Assembly (NCBI GenBank): GCA_958296345.1
Contig: CATQIJ010000006.1
Coordinates: forward strand, 124,001-188,000
Direction: 5' to 3'
DNA from: an uncultured Rhizobiaceae bacterium
GTDB taxonomy: Bacteria > Pseudomonadota > Alphaproteobacteria > Rhizobiales > Rhizobiaceae
Length of the DNA stretch: 64,000 nt
The notes under the pieces are model-generated. The model was not told where the DNA came from. It did not search any database and saw nothing but the letters and a program-made list of their open reading frames with translations. The translations under genes were made by a program, and so were the position numbers. Shown here piece by piece: positions 8,829-19,040 of this stretch. Positions within the stretch are counted from its first letter, which is position 1, and the number at the start of each line of letters is the position of its first letter.

Positions 8829-10898
8829 CTATCGCCCCTCTCTAAACCACATTGATGCAAAGCCAAATAATAAAAGTGCAAGGCCGAGTAATCCAGTAAA
8901 CAAAGGTATACGGAAGACGCTGTTTAAGACAGTTGCATTACTGTTTACTAGGCCTGCCCAACCACGTCCACTTGCGGTTGCATTTTGCGCTATTTGGATA
9001 AGACGCGGAATGCCTGCACCTTCGATACGCTGAATAGAACCAGATGTTGCTTTGACAATAGGAGCGAGCGTTTTAACTGTGCTTATAACCGCTGCGAGTT
9101 CTCGTGGGTTAGCAGGGCCTACTTGTGCTAGGGCAGTAAATTCAACATTTGTTGTACGATAAAGCCCTATCTCTTCAACTTCAGTTTCAACTTGCCATAT
9201 GCCTGGTTCTGATTGTGTAAAGCTAAGGGTCAGACTCTCTCCGGAAGGTGATGTAATATCTACGTCCTGCGGTTTTTCTCCCAGTGTTTGTCTTGTGATT
9301 GTAAGCGTCTTGCCACTTGCTTGCGCGGTTAAGCGTTCTTCTTCAAGCTCTGGTTCTTTCATCATCCAATGAGCTAGGCGGCGCAGTAGTTGAACATGAG
9401 GGCCGCCGCCTTCAAAGCCGCGTGACCATACCCAGACATGGTCTGATAAGAAGAGAGCAACGCGGCCTTCGTCATGACGCTGGAGCATTAAAATTGGTTC
9501 ACCGTTTTCATTTTCCATTACGCTTTCGCCGCCAACTTTATCAACGCCAATAGAACGGAACCAACGGCTCCATTTTGGCTTGTCTTTATCCCAACCATCA
9601 AGATCGCGAGTTACAGGATGTTTTTGTCCCGTTTCTGGAATTTGCGGTGTAAAAGGGGCTTCCGTTATCTTGCCATCAGCTAAGGCTGGAAGAACAGAAT
9701 TAAGCGGTGTCGCCCCAATGCTGGTACGATCGGCATATTCTGGTCCTGCTGCTACAAGTACAGCGCCACCATCCCGGACATAACGGGCGATGTTGTCAAA
9801 ATATAAAACAGGTAAGACACCGCGTCGTTTGTAGCGGTCAAATATAATTAGATCGAATTCATCTATCTTTTGAACGAAGAGCTCGCGAGTAGGTAAGGCG
9901 ATCAAAGAGAGTTGATTGATTGGCGTACCGTCTTGTTTTTCGGGTGGTCGCAAAATTGTAAAATGCACTAGATCAACAGAGGCGTCAGACTTAAGTAAAT
10001 TGCGCCAAGTACGCTCGCCTGCGTGAGGTTCACCTGAAACTAATAGAACACGAAGATTTTCGCGGATACCATTAAGTGTTGTGAAAGCCCTATTGTTAAT
10101 TTCAGAAATTTCATCTTTCGCAATCGTAGCACTTAGCTCAATTATATTTTTACCGCCATGGGGGACGTCAAATATAAAGGATGCTTCTTCGCCTGCTATA
10201 ACCTCATCAATAGCAACAATTTCTCCATCGATGCTGATTGTAATTTCTACGGGTAATTTATTGTTAAAACCTGTTTCTTCAATTTCATAAATAATCTCTT
10301 GGCTTTCACCGACAACACCAAAACGAGGGGCGTTTTTTAGAACTATACGTCTATCCCGTTCATTTTCTTTACCCGTGATAATAACATGAAGTGGGCCGTT
10401 GATATTTGGTTGTTTAATGTTTTCTGGAATGTCATGAACTTGGCCATCTGTGATGAAAATTGCACCACCCATTTGATCGGATGGCACATCTTGCACTGCT
10501 TTGTTAAGTGATGAGAAAAGTGCTGATGAAACGTCACTGGTTTGCGAAATTTGGTCGGTTACGCGAATTTCACGCAGTTCAAAATTATCCAGCTTTTCAA
10601 ACTGCCTTCTAATGTCATTTGCTGCATCTGCAGTCTGCTTGTCTCTATTATTTAAGCGCTGACTTGTTGTTTCATCAATCACCAACGGAATAATAGTTTT
10701 AAGAGGTGATCTATCTTCTTGCAAAAGAGAAGGATTAAAAAGTGCAATTGCCAGAAGGGCGCCTGCTATTAACCTTACAAAACTACCTCTTAACTGTTTG
10801 ACCAAGCCATAAAGGCAAAGCAGAGCAATTGCGCTCGTTAAAAGCACTAATAACCATAAGGGTAATTCAGGGGAAAATGTTATGTTCAGGTTTTCCAT
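8829..10898 (-). CDS. Large membrane protein of the MoxR/VWA operon
   Basis: A 689-residue inner-membrane protein with two N-terminal hydrophobic helices (about 12-34 and 38-55) and one near the C-terminus (about 660-682). The large middle part is extracytoplasmic and contains a VWA-like segment near 65-170 (LVIDETT, GGAIFITDGQVHD) and a class-I-amidotransferase-like fold near 280-400 (VLLVSGEPHAGERTWRNLL, YVRDGGAVLVAAGPEY). It is the last gene of the operon MoxR-DUF58-DUF4159-this gene, a conserved Rhizobiales arrangement. By analogy with other MoxR/VWA systems it may take part in chaperone-like assembly or stress functions. That role is inferred. Confidence 0.85.
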   Translation of the reverse strand: MENLNITFSPELPLWLLVLLTSAIALLCLYGLVKQLRGSFVRLIAGALLAIALFNPSLLQEDRSPLKTIIPLVIDETTSQRLNNRDKQTADAANDIRRQFEKLDNFELREIRVTDQISQTSDVSSALFSSLNKAVQDVPSDQMGGAIFITDGQVHDIPENIKQPNINGPLHVIITGKENERDRRIVLKNAPRFGVVGESQEIIYEIEETGFNNKLPVEITISIDGEIVAIDEVIAGEEASFIFDVPHGGKNIIELSATIAKDEISEINNRAFTTLNGIRENLRVLLVSGEPHAGERTWRNLLKSDASVDLVHFTILRPPEKQDGTPINQLSLIALPTRELFVQKIDEFDLIIFDRYKRRGVLPVLYFDNIARYVRDGGAVLVAAGPEYADRTSIGATPLNSVLPALADGKITEAPFTPQIPETGQKHPVTRDLDGWDKDKPKWSRWFRSIGVDKVGGESVMENENGEPILMLQRHDEGRVALFLSDHVWVWSRGFEGGGPHVQLLRRLAHWMMKEPELEEERLTAQASGKTLTITRQTLGEKPQDVDITSPSGESLTLSFTQSEPGIWQVETEVEEIGLYRTTNVEFTALAQVGPANPRELAAVISTVKTLAPIVKATSGSIQRIEGAGIPRLIQIAQNATASGRGWAGLVNSNATVLNSVFRIPLFTGLLGLALLLFGFASMWFREGR

Positions 10899-10905
10899 AT
10901 CAGGA

Positions 10906-13707
10906 TTATTGCCCCAATCGTTCTAGTAACGCAGGCAAGTGTACCTGATCAGCTTTGTAATTTCCTGTTAGGGCATACATCATCAAATTCACACCTGATC
11001 GGTAAGCATAATTGCGCTGTGTTGGGTCTGGTGGAATGGTCGGCAAAGAGGGCGCAAACTACCATCAACCGCCCATGCGCCAGCCATATCATTACTTGTT
11101 ATCATGATGGATGAAACGCCATCACCAGTTCTTACTATTCTACCACCCTGCGTTGGGTTGAGGTTTTGTGATTTTTCAATCCATAAATCACCGCCTGCGT
11201 ATCGTCCTGGAAAACGGTCTAAAAGATAAAATGATTTCGTCAGTACATGATCGGTTGGCACAGGTTCTAGAGGTGGGATATCAAGCGATGATAAAATTTG
11301 TTGTAAAGTTCGTGCTGCAGGGGATGATGATGTGCCGCCAAAGACACCAGATACTTGGTCTTGGTGTCAAATAAAATACTGCCGCCTTCTTTCATATAGG
11401 CGTCAATTCTTGCAATGGTTTCAGCTGAGGGAAGTTCTGCTCTAGGATCAACAGGCCAGTAGATTAATGAATAGAACGAGAGTTCATCTTGACTTATGTC
11501 TAGGCCGATAGGCTCTCCAGGTTCAAGAGCTGTTCTACTGCTTATAAAGAATGTTAGCCCGCGCATCCCTTTTTCGCTGATGTTATCAACTGAGTTGATG
11601 CCGGTTACAACATAGGCAAGTCTTGTTTCTAGCGCTGATTTAAAGTCAAAATTTTCATCGTTCTCTTGAGCAAAGGATGGTGACGCCGACATCAGGGTTA
11701 GGGATGCAAATGCAAAGATAAATAACGAGGCAAGGACTCTCGTGTTTGGTTTTTTACCGCGCAATGCGCCTGCCATCCAAAGTACTGCTAAGCAATCGAA
11801 TATAAGTAAGATTGCAGCGCACAAAAGTAGCCAAATTTTAAAATCAAAACTAGAGCCAGTTAAGTAGCTTTGTTTTGAAAAACTATCGGTGAAATTAGTG
11901 TCTTTTAAAGGCGTTAAAGTAGTCACTTCTTCAAATAAATTTAAGGCCGTAAATCCATCTTCAGTCCCATAAAAGCCTGGAGGGTTTTTTACTGTTACGT
12001 TGGGTGTTTGTCCTGTTGAAGTCACTAAAGGTTTTACTAGCGGTTCAGGTTGTATAAATTGCCCGTCGCCATTTAAACCCGTAATGGAGGTAGTGAAATA
12101 GTTTCGTTTTGTATTTGCCTTTTGCCACTTGAACGCGAGAGGTTTACGGTGCGCCGAAGCATTTCTACAAACGTTCCTGATAAAGGTAAGTTTGACCATT
12201 CTGCATCAGAGCCAACATGAAATAAAACAATCCATCCAGCACCGCGTTTTTCGGCTGTTACCAGAGGAGTTCCGTCCTCTAGCATAGCCCATGTTTTTTC
12301 TTCAAGGTTCGCTTCTTGTAGAGCAAGCAGTTGTTTTTTGACAACAACATCGCGTGGTGGGTTAACCCCAAAGAAAGGACTTTCTCGTTCAAAAGGAGCT
12401 AGGGCTTTTGGTGTTTCCCAAGAAAGAGCGCCACCTAAGTTTCTATCACCTGGACGAATTTCTACAGGCAATAACCCGCCATGGGTTGCGGCTGCTAAAC
12501 GTGGGCCAGAAAAACGCAATAGTAAGCCGCCGTTTTCAATCCATTTGGTTAGCTTTTCTTCTGACGATTCTGTAATCAAACCGACGTCTGCAAGTGCGAT
12601 GGTTGAAACGCCTTGATTGAGTAATTCAATTACAGATGCGGTAACATTAGCGTCTGACGAACGGCGTAAATCAGAGAAGGGTTCTAACGCTTTAGAGATA
12701 TAATAAAGTGGAGAAAGAAGAGGTTGATTGAAATCATATTGCTCGCCTGAGATTAGACCAACGAGACGACGTTTGTTGTTTTCATCGAGTAATTGAACAG
12801 CTGCAGCGTTTTTTGCAGTATTTATTTCTAAGCGCGTTATTTGATTTCTTAACTCCACTGGTCCATCAATTGAAAAGCGTGTTTTAGTTTCGCCGTCACC
12901 AAAAACCGCAGGAACCCTTGCTATCACCAGACCTTTTAAATCACGTGCAATCACTGATACTTCTTGTGATCCATCTGATCGTGCACGGGCTAACATTCCA
13001 AAAAGCTCTGAAGGTTCATTGCTTGCTGTTTCAATGATAATCAGATCATCGACTTTTGCCTGATATAAAGATGATTCTGAATTAGCTGAAATGATTTTGT
13101 CGCTAAGTTCTTTGGTTCCTTCACGTGACAATCCATCGGACAACCAGATGATTTGCCCAGGCTTTTTCACGCTCAAGCTTTGAGTCAGTTTATTGGACGT
13201 ATTAGTGTGATTGGGTTCAGCTGGTGTGCTTTTACTTGCTTGTAAGAGTCTTTCGGCTTCTTCTGGTGAAATGGCTTCTCCTGTCCAACTCTCATGCCCT
13301 GTTGCGCTGATTAGCATGACCGTTCTGCTTGAATCTTTTGCTTCTTGGATAAGTGCTAAAGCTGTTTTTTGTCTTGTTTCCCACTCTTGGGCAGAGGCCC
13401 AGCCATCATCCATTACGATCATTACAGGGCCATCACCTTTAAGGACGGTTTCTTCTGGATTAAGAATTGGTCCAGCCATGGCAAGTATTACGAGTGCTGC
13501 CATAAGCAAACGTAGGAGCGTTAGCCACCACGGGCTTTGCGCGGGTGTTTCTTCTTTTTCGTGAAGTCTTGCTAAAATACGTGTTGGCGGAAAAACTTCT
13601 TCTTGTGGCTTTGGCGGGGTTAAACGTAGCAACCACCAAATTACTGGTAAGCTTAAAAGTGCCATTAAAAGCCATGGAGATGTGAATGCGAGTGGGAGGC
13701 CAAACAT
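10906..13707 (-). pseudogene. DUF4159 domain protein with N-terminal BatA-like region, three frameshifts
   Basis: The N-terminal frame (13707 to about 12080) has two membrane helices in BatA style (WLLMALLSLPVIWWLL, LLRLLMAALVILAMAGPIL) and a VWA-like segment. It breaks near 12078-12080. The next frame (to about 11364) holds two further helices and the start of DUF4159 (RLAYVVTGI, YWPVDP). Another frame begins near 11363 (FGGTSSSPAARTLQQIL, DRFPGRYAGGDLWIE), and the last (PTIPPDPTQRNYAYRSGVN, ending LLERLGQ) begins near 11045. Each break is restored by adding one base in GGG, CC or TTT on the coding strand. The joined product is about 934 residues, normal for the family. The start overlaps the DUF58 stop in TAATG. 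Confidence 0.88.
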
Positions 13708-14606
13708 TATAACGGACGCTCCCCAAGATGTGTGTGCAGTTGCACAAGGGCTTCTGCTGCAAGTTTATCTGTATGGTGGCGGGTGAAAGTCCAGCCAAGT
13801 TTATTTGTTATTTGGCGCATGGTTGCAGTACGCATTGTAACTTCAGCTTCATATTGGGTTTTTAAAATTTCCGCATTACCAGCTGTGAATTTTTCACCTG
13901 TTTCTGGGTCGCTAAACTCTACGCGGCCTTGGTAAGGAAATATTTCTTCTACAGGGTCGATAACCTGAACAACATGACCACGCGTGCCGTAGTTGAATAG
14001 GTTGTTTAAGCTTTGTGTTGTTTCATCAATTGGATCAAGAAAATCGCTGAACAATACTAAATCACTATGTTGGCCAAGTTCAGGCTTAGTTGGAAATTGC
14101 GTCTGTGGTTCACTAAGTATAAGTGCTTCTGCAAGTTTTTCTGCAGCATTACGGCTTAAGATCGGGCGCGTAAGGCCTAGCCAACCAACCCGCTCTCCGC
14201 TTTTTGCGAGTAGTTCAGCCATAGCAAAAGCAAGGACTAAGGCGCGGGATTGTTTCGCGACGTTTGCCATATCAGATTTGAATAACATGGAGGGGCTTTC
14301 ATCGACCCAAAGCCAAACTGTGTGCGTTGCTTGCCATTCTTTATCTTGGACGTAGATATGGTTTTCATCTCGGGCAGATCTGCGCCAGTCAATTTTCGAC
14401 ATGCTTTCGCCCGGAGAATACGGCCTAAATTGCCAGAAATTTTCGCCAACGCCGCGTTTGCGTCTTCCATGCCAGCCAGAGAATACTGTGTTTGCCACAC
14501 GGCGCGCTTCAACTAGCAGACTTGGAATAAGCTCTGCTCGTGCTCTTGCACGGTCTATCGTTTCGCGCCCGCTCTCTCTTTGGGCTATGCTGCCTAGTGG
14601 CGGCAT
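13707..14606 (-). CDS. DUF58 domain protein
   Basis: A 299-residue cytoplasmic protein. The DUF58 core GRRKRGVGENFWQFRPYSPGE, then DWRRSARDENHIYVQD, is followed by a VWA-like fold (LWVDESPSML, MIDAS-like DxSxS). Known proteins of this family act with MoxR AAA+ ATPases and membrane VWA proteins. It begins on the base following the MoxR stop and overlaps the next gene by one base (TAATG), so the operon is tightly coupled. The reading frame is intact although its downstream partner is broken. Confidence 0.92.
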   Translation of the reverse strand: MPPLGSIAQRESGRETIDRARARAELIPSLLVEARRVANTVFSGWHGRRKRGVGENFWQFRPYSPGESMSKIDWRRSARDENHIYVQDKEWQATHTVWLWVDESPSMLFKSDMANVAKQSRALVLAFAMAELLAKSGERVGWLGLTRPILSRNAAEKLAEALILSEPQTQFPTKPELGQHSDLVLFSDFLDPIDETTQSLNNLFNYGTRGHVVQVIDPVEEIFPYQGRVEFSDPETGEKFTAGNAEILKTQYEAEVTMRTATMRQITNKLGWTFTRHHTDKLAAEALVQLHTHLGERPL

Positions 14607-15617
14607 TTATCCGATGCGCTTTTTCAAAGTGTCGATTACATCGCGAACGCCCATGTTTTCCGCACGTGCTGCAAATGAGAGTTGCATACGATGTTGAAGT
14701 ACAGGTTCTGCTAGAGCAATCACGTCATCCACTGAAGGTGCAAGGCGCCCATCAAGAAGTGCACGTGCTCGAACGGTCAACATTAATGCTTGTGATGCAC
14801 GAGGACCTGGCCCCCATGAAATGTAATCCGTGAGGTCAGATGAAGCGCTGTCTGGGCGTGCAGAACGCACAAGTTCAAGAATTGCGTCGACTACGCTTTG
14901 GCCAACTGGAAGACGGCGAACTAATTCTTGAAGTTCTTTTAAGCGTTTTGCGTCGATGATTTTCTTCGCGCTTGTTTCAGTCGTTCCTGTTGTTTCAAAC
15001 ATAATACGGCGTTCTGCTTCCATGTTTGGATAATGCACATCAACTTGCATTAAGAAACGGTCAAGTTGAGCTTCTGGCAGTGGATACGTGCCTTCTTGTT
15101 CCAACGGGTTTTGAGTTGCTAGAACATGGAAGGGCGAAGGTAAGTCGTAACGTTGGCCAGCAATTGTTACATGGTACTCTTGCATTGACTGCAAAAGCGC
15201 TGCCTGTGTGCGAGGTGATGCGCGGTTAATTTCGTCTGCCATTAGAAGCTGCGCGAATACTGGGCCCTTGATGAATTGGAAAGAGCGCTTTCCTTTTTCA
15301 TCTTGGTGCAAAATTTCTGAACCCAAAATATCAGAGGGCATCAGATCGGGCGTGAATTGAATACGGCTATCATCAAGGCCTAAGACTATGCTTAATGTCT
15401 CAACAAGTTTTGTCTTAGCAAGACCGGGTAGGCCAACGAGCAGTGCATGACCGCCTGCAAGGATGGTTGTGAGCGTGTTATCAACAACCGTTTCCTGACC
15501 AAAAATAACTTGGCCAACGTTTTTACGAACCTTTTTCATGTCGTTTACGGCTTTTTCAGCCATCAGAATGACTTCCTTTTCCTGTGATTTGGTAAGGTTT
15601 TTGTCGATAGCGCTCAT
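14607..15617 (-). CDS. MoxR family AAA+ ATPase
   Basis: A 336-residue ATPase. The Walker A region is LVGLPGLAKTKLVETL (note GLPGLAKT), Walker B is LLMADEINRASPRTQAALLQSMQE, and sensor 1 is VLATQNPLEQEGTYPLPEAQLDRF. These are diagnostic for MoxR. The family powers maturation or assembly of partner proteins together with VWA proteins. ATG at 15617 has GGAG seven bases upstream and is preferred over the in-frame ATG at 15632. It is the first gene of the operon and divergent from DUF1285. Confidence 0.95.
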   Translation of the reverse strand: MSAIDKNLTKSQEKEVILMAEKAVNDMKKVRKNVGQVIFGQETVVDNTLTTILAGGHALLVGLPGLAKTKLVETLSIVLGLDDSRIQFTPDLMPSDILGSEILHQDEKGKRSFQFIKGPVFAQLLMADEINRASPRTQAALLQSMQEYHVTIAGQRYDLPSPFHVLATQNPLEQEGTYPLPEAQLDRFLMQVDVHYPNMEAERRIMFETTGTTETSAKKIIDAKRLKELQELVRRLPVGQSVVDAILELVRSARPDSASSDLTDYISWGPGPRASQALMLTVRARALLDGRLAPSVDDVIALAEPVLQHRMQLSFAARAENMGVRDVIDTLKKRIG

Positions 15618-15764
15618 AAATAAACTCCGCATTATTCTTTAAAATAGAAATTACACTCTACATATAACATGGTAGTTGTCGATTGTGTGACTTCAAGTGT
15701 AATGATTCACATAAACAAAATTGTGATTAAAATTTTTGATATTTGTGCTGTGAAAGAGAAGAAT

Positions 15765-16379
15765 ATGGCTGAGATTGAAGATAATCAGGTTGCAAAAGGT
15801 TTAAGCGGTCTTGAAGCGTTGATTTCTAGGGCAGGAAAAAAAGAAAAGGGCTTGCCGCCAGTTGATAAATGGCATCCTGAGTTTTGCGGAGATATTCCTA
15901 TGGAAATCAAGGCCGATGGTACTTGGTTTTATATGGGCACACCGATTGGGCGAAAAGCTTTGGTGCAGCTCTTCTCGACTGTTCTTCGTAAAGATGAGGA
16001 TGGTAAGACTTATCTAGTTACGCCAGTTGAACTTGTAGGAATTACTGTTGAAGATGCTCATTTTATTGCGGTTGAGATGAATGCTCATACTGAAGATGGT
16101 GAGCAAGTGATTACGCTTCGCACCAATATGGATGACGTGGTTGAAGTTGGGTCTGAAAACCCAATGCGGTTTGTCATTGTTCCAGAAAATGACGGGGTAA
16201 AACCTTATGCGCTAGTGCGTGGAAGGCTAGAAGCTGTACTGGCGCGGTCTGTTATGTATGAATTGATTGCGCATGGCGAAGAGATTGTTGTTGATGGGAT
16301 TTTGATGTTTGCGGTGCGAAGCAAGGGTGAAGTGTTCCCAATTATGCCTGCAGATGAACTTGCTAAATTGAGTGCGTAA
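15765..16379 (+). CDS. DUF1285 domain protein
   Basis: A 204-residue cytoplasmic protein. WHPEFCGDIPMEIKADGTWFYMGTPIGR and the later PVELVGITVEDAPF-like block (here DAHF) fit DUF1285, a family whose structure is known but whose function is not. The chosen ATG follows a purine-rich AAAGAGAAG site; the open frame extends upstream without a better start. It lies five bases before the Nudix gene and seems to form an operon with it and cca, a conserved order in Rhizobiales. Confidence 0.88.
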   Translation: MAEIEDNQVAKGLSGLEALISRAGKKEKGLPPVDKWHPEFCGDIPMEIKADGTWFYMGTPIGRKALVQLFSTVLRKDEDGKTYLVTPVELVGITVEDAHFIAVEMNAHTEDGEQVITLRTNMDDVVEVGSENPMRFVIVPENDGVKPYALVRGRLEAVLARSVMYELIAHGEEIVVDGILMFAVRSKGEVFPIMPADELAKLSA

Positions 16380-16384
16380 TTCTT

Positions 16385-17005
16385 GTGAGTTTTGAATTTT
16401 CTACATCTAATGTTCGTGAATTGCTTCTAAAAAAGTTGAATTTTGCACTCGGCGAAATTGACGGTGATTATCACCTTAATGAGGGGATGAAAGGCGATGT
16501 TGTTTCTAATGCTACCAAAGATGCTGCTGTCTTGATTGGATTGGTTGAACGTGGTGGTATTGTAAATATTATTCTAACCAAACGAACCGAGGCATTGAAT
16601 AACCATTCAGGGCAAGTGGCATTTCCAGGTGGTAGAATTGATGCGGATGATGCGTCACCAGAAGCGGCGGCCTTGCGCGAAGCTTGGGAAGAGATTGGTC
16701 TTGATATCAATGATGTTGAAATCATGGGGCGATTACCGGATTATCATACTGGTTCTGGATATCGTGTCGCGCCTGTCATCGGCTTTGTGCGTGAAGGTGC
16801 AGATTTTGAGATAAACCCTGATGAAGTCGATTACATGTTCGAAGTGCCACTTTCGTTTTTGATGGATGAAGTCAATCACAAGACAACCAGTAAAAGCTGG
16901 AATGATATTGAACGTTATTTTTATGAAATGCCTTATAAAGAGCATTATATCTGGGGCGTAACAGCGGGCATGATCCGCGTGTTTTATGATAGAGTTTTTA
17001 AATGA
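16385..17005 (+). CDS. CoA pyrophosphatase, Nudix family
   Basis: A 206-residue hydrolase starting at GTG. The Nudix box FPGGRIDADDASPEAAALREA followed by WEEIGLD is complete, and the preceding LTKRTEALNNHSGQVAFPGG is the UPF0035 signature of the CoA-cleaving (NudL/PCD1-like) group. It is expected to split CoA and its derivatives into 3',5'-ADP and phosphopantetheine. Its stop overlaps the cca start (ATGA), so the two genes are translationally coupled. Confidence 0.92.
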   Translation: MSFEFSTSNVRELLLKKLNFALGEIDGDYHLNEGMKGDVVSNATKDAAVLIGLVERGGIVNIILTKRTEALNNHSGQVAFPGGRIDADDASPEAAALREAWEEIGLDINDVEIMGRLPDYHTGSGYRVAPVIGFVREGADFEINPDEVDYMFEVPLSFLMDEVNHKTTSKSWNDIERYFYEMPYKEHYIWGVTAGMIRVFYDRVFK

Positions 17006-18249
17006 GTGAATTAAACGATGTGCGTATAAAAGACGATTGGTTGCAGGATGAACGTTTGCAAGCATTATTTGATGTTTTAACCAGCGATGCTGATGGGGTG
17101 ACGGGTGAAGCGCGTGTCGCTGGTGGAGCCGTTCGTAATTCGCTCATGGGAATACCAGCCAGTGATGTTGATCTTTGCACGACACTTTTGCCGCAAGAGG
17201 TTGTGAAACGGCTGGAGGTGGCTGGTCACAAAGCTGTTCCTACAGGCATTGAACATGGCACGATTACTGCTGTTCTGGATGGTCAAGCTTATGAGGTCAC
17301 AACGCTTCGTAAGGACATAGAAACAGACGGACGTCATGCGGTTGTCGAATTTGGCACGGACTGGGAAGCGGATGCTAATCGCCGTGACCTGAGCATCAAC
17401 GGTTTATATTGTGACCGTGAAGGTAAGGTCTATGATTTTGTTGATGGGTATAAAGATATCCTGACAAAAGATGTACGCTTTATTGGGGACGCTGAAACGC
17501 GCATTAAAGAAGATAGCTTACGCATTCTTCGGTTCTTTCGGTTCTTCGCTTGGTATGGTGGCGGTCGTCCAGATGCCATTGGGTTAAAAGCCTGTGCTGC
17601 TGGTCGTGGCTTGCTGGCTGGTTTATCTGTTGAGCGGGTTTGGATGGAGCTTAAAAAATTACTTGCTGCGCCAGATCCCGGCCGTGCCATTTTATGGATG
17701 CGGACAACTGGTATTCTTGGCGGCGTCCTGCCTGAAACCCATAAATGGGGAACGGATGGCATTCCAGGTTTGTTGCGTTTGGAGCAAGAGCGAGGTTGGC
17801 AACCTAATGCATTATTCAGATTAATGGGCATGGTGCGCCCTGATGTGGAAACAATGCAAGCGATGAGTAAGCGCATGGCTTTTTCTAAAAAAGAAACTCA
17901 ACGTATGGTCGCTTGGGCAAACAACCCCGCACCAAAAGCTAACATTTTTGAAAGTGAGTTACAGAAGTTGCTTTATCGAGGTAGTGTTCGTGGCTTGCTT
18001 GATGCCATGAAGCTTGAAGTTGTACACCTTCAAGGGCGCGAAGATGAAGCCGGTGCAAAAGCTATGCTTAAGCTAGTTGAATATGCTCAAGGTTGGCAAC
18101 GACCTAAGTTTCCAGTTCAAGGCAATGATTTGATTAAAGCTGGAATGGAAACAGGGCCCGTTATGGGTGAAAAGCTCAAAGCGTTAGAAGAGGCTTGGAT
18201 TGAGAGTGAGTTTGCGTTGGATAAAGATGCCCTGTTGAGGATGCTTTAA
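17002..18249 (+). CDS. cca: CCA tRNA nucleotidyltransferase / poly(A)-polymerase-like
   Basis: A 415-residue nucleotidyltransferase of the Pol-beta superfamily that adds or repairs the 3' CCA of tRNA. RVAGGAVRNSLMGIPASDVDLCT holds the GG loop and the DxD metal pair. The RRDLSINGLYCD block and RIKEDSLRILRFFRF are the flexible-loop and nucleotide-binding motifs of the family. Some class II members with this neighbourhood are annotated as poly(A) polymerase. It is the last gene of the DUF1285-Nudix-cca operon. Confidence 0.93.
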   Translation: MSELNDVRIKDDWLQDERLQALFDVLTSDADGVTGEARVAGGAVRNSLMGIPASDVDLCTTLLPQEVVKRLEVAGHKAVPTGIEHGTITAVLDGQAYEVTTLRKDIETDGRHAVVEFGTDWEADANRRDLSINGLYCDREGKVYDFVDGYKDILTKDVRFIGDAETRIKEDSLRILRFFRFFAWYGGGRPDAIGLKACAAGRGLLAGLSVERVWMELKKLLAAPDPGRAILWMRTTGILGGVLPETHKWGTDGIPGLLRLEQERGWQPNALFRLMGMVRPDVETMQAMSKRMAFSKKETQRMVAWANNPAPKANIFESELQKLLYRGSVRGLLDAMKLEVVHLQGREDEAGAKAMLKLVEYAQGWQRPKFPVQGNDLIKAGMETGPVMGEKLKALEEAWIESEFALDKDALLRML

Positions 18250-18362
18250 AGTAGGTTGCGATGCCTGTTTTTCACTCAAATTTGTATAATCTGGTTTATG
18301 TGGCTATCGCCAGCAAGCGCTAGTTAAGCCAATATTTTCATACTGGCCATATATTTCTAGTT

Positions 18363-18908
18363 TTAAAATTTTATTTTAGGAAAGAAACGACCTGTGCTGG
18401 ATATGTATTGTTTGTAGTCATCAGCCATTTCTGTTTTGGAAAATTTGTTTTCTTCGTCGCGCGCTGCAACCCAATAAGTAACAGTCATAAATAAAATTGG
18501 AACGATAGCCCAGATTGTCCAAGCTGCTATTCCCCATCCAACCCATTGGATTAGGTATGACGTATAAAACGGATGTCTAACATATGAGTATGGCCCTGTT
18601 TTGAGTAAGCCATGGGGTAGTTTTTCATCAAATGCTGCTAACAATTTTGCTTTTGAACTTTCGCGAATGGTTACCCAAAATAATACAAAACTAAAAGATA
18701 AGAATATAAGTCCAACAATTTGAGCGCTTGTAGGTTGTTCCAAATAAAAACATAAAAATGATAATATTGCAGCACTTATGATGACGAGTGTAGAGATGAG
18801 TCTGACGCCATTTGGAATAACTGGCATATTGAAATGATGTTTAAGCGCCCAAGTATGACACGCGATGATCACCCAGCCCAAAACACAAATAAAAATATCT
18901 AGCGCCAT
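18363..18908 (-). CDS. ICMT/phospholipid-methyltransferase-like membrane protein
   Basis: A 181-residue integral membrane protein with about five hydrophobic helices. The C-terminal signature LLKTGPYSYVRHPFYTSYLI and then AARDEENKFSK, with the Glu pair, is typical of isoprenylcysteine carboxyl methyltransferase and bacterial phospholipid methyltransferase families, which use S-adenosylmethionine. The methyl acceptor is unknown. TTG at 18911 precedes the ATG; neither has a strong ribosome site. It is divergent from the hydrolase gene. Confidence 0.85.
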   Translation of the reverse strand: MALDIFICVLGWVIIACHTWALKHHFNMPVIPNGVRLISTLVIISAAILSFLCFYLEQPTSAQIVGLIFLSFSFVLFWVTIRESSKAKLLAAFDEKLPHGLLKTGPYSYVRHPFYTSYLIQWVGWGIAAWTIWAIVPILFMTVTYWVAARDEENKFSKTEMADDYKQYISSTGRFFPKIKF

Positions 18909-19040
18909 CAATTCGATCCGTTTCTCAGTTTTAATTATCGTTCGTATATCAGGTTTTATTAAAAATTAACTCATTAATTTACATCATCCTTAATACCCTT
19001 TTGCTACCCTTAATTCTTTAGGAAAAGCGGGATACTTACT

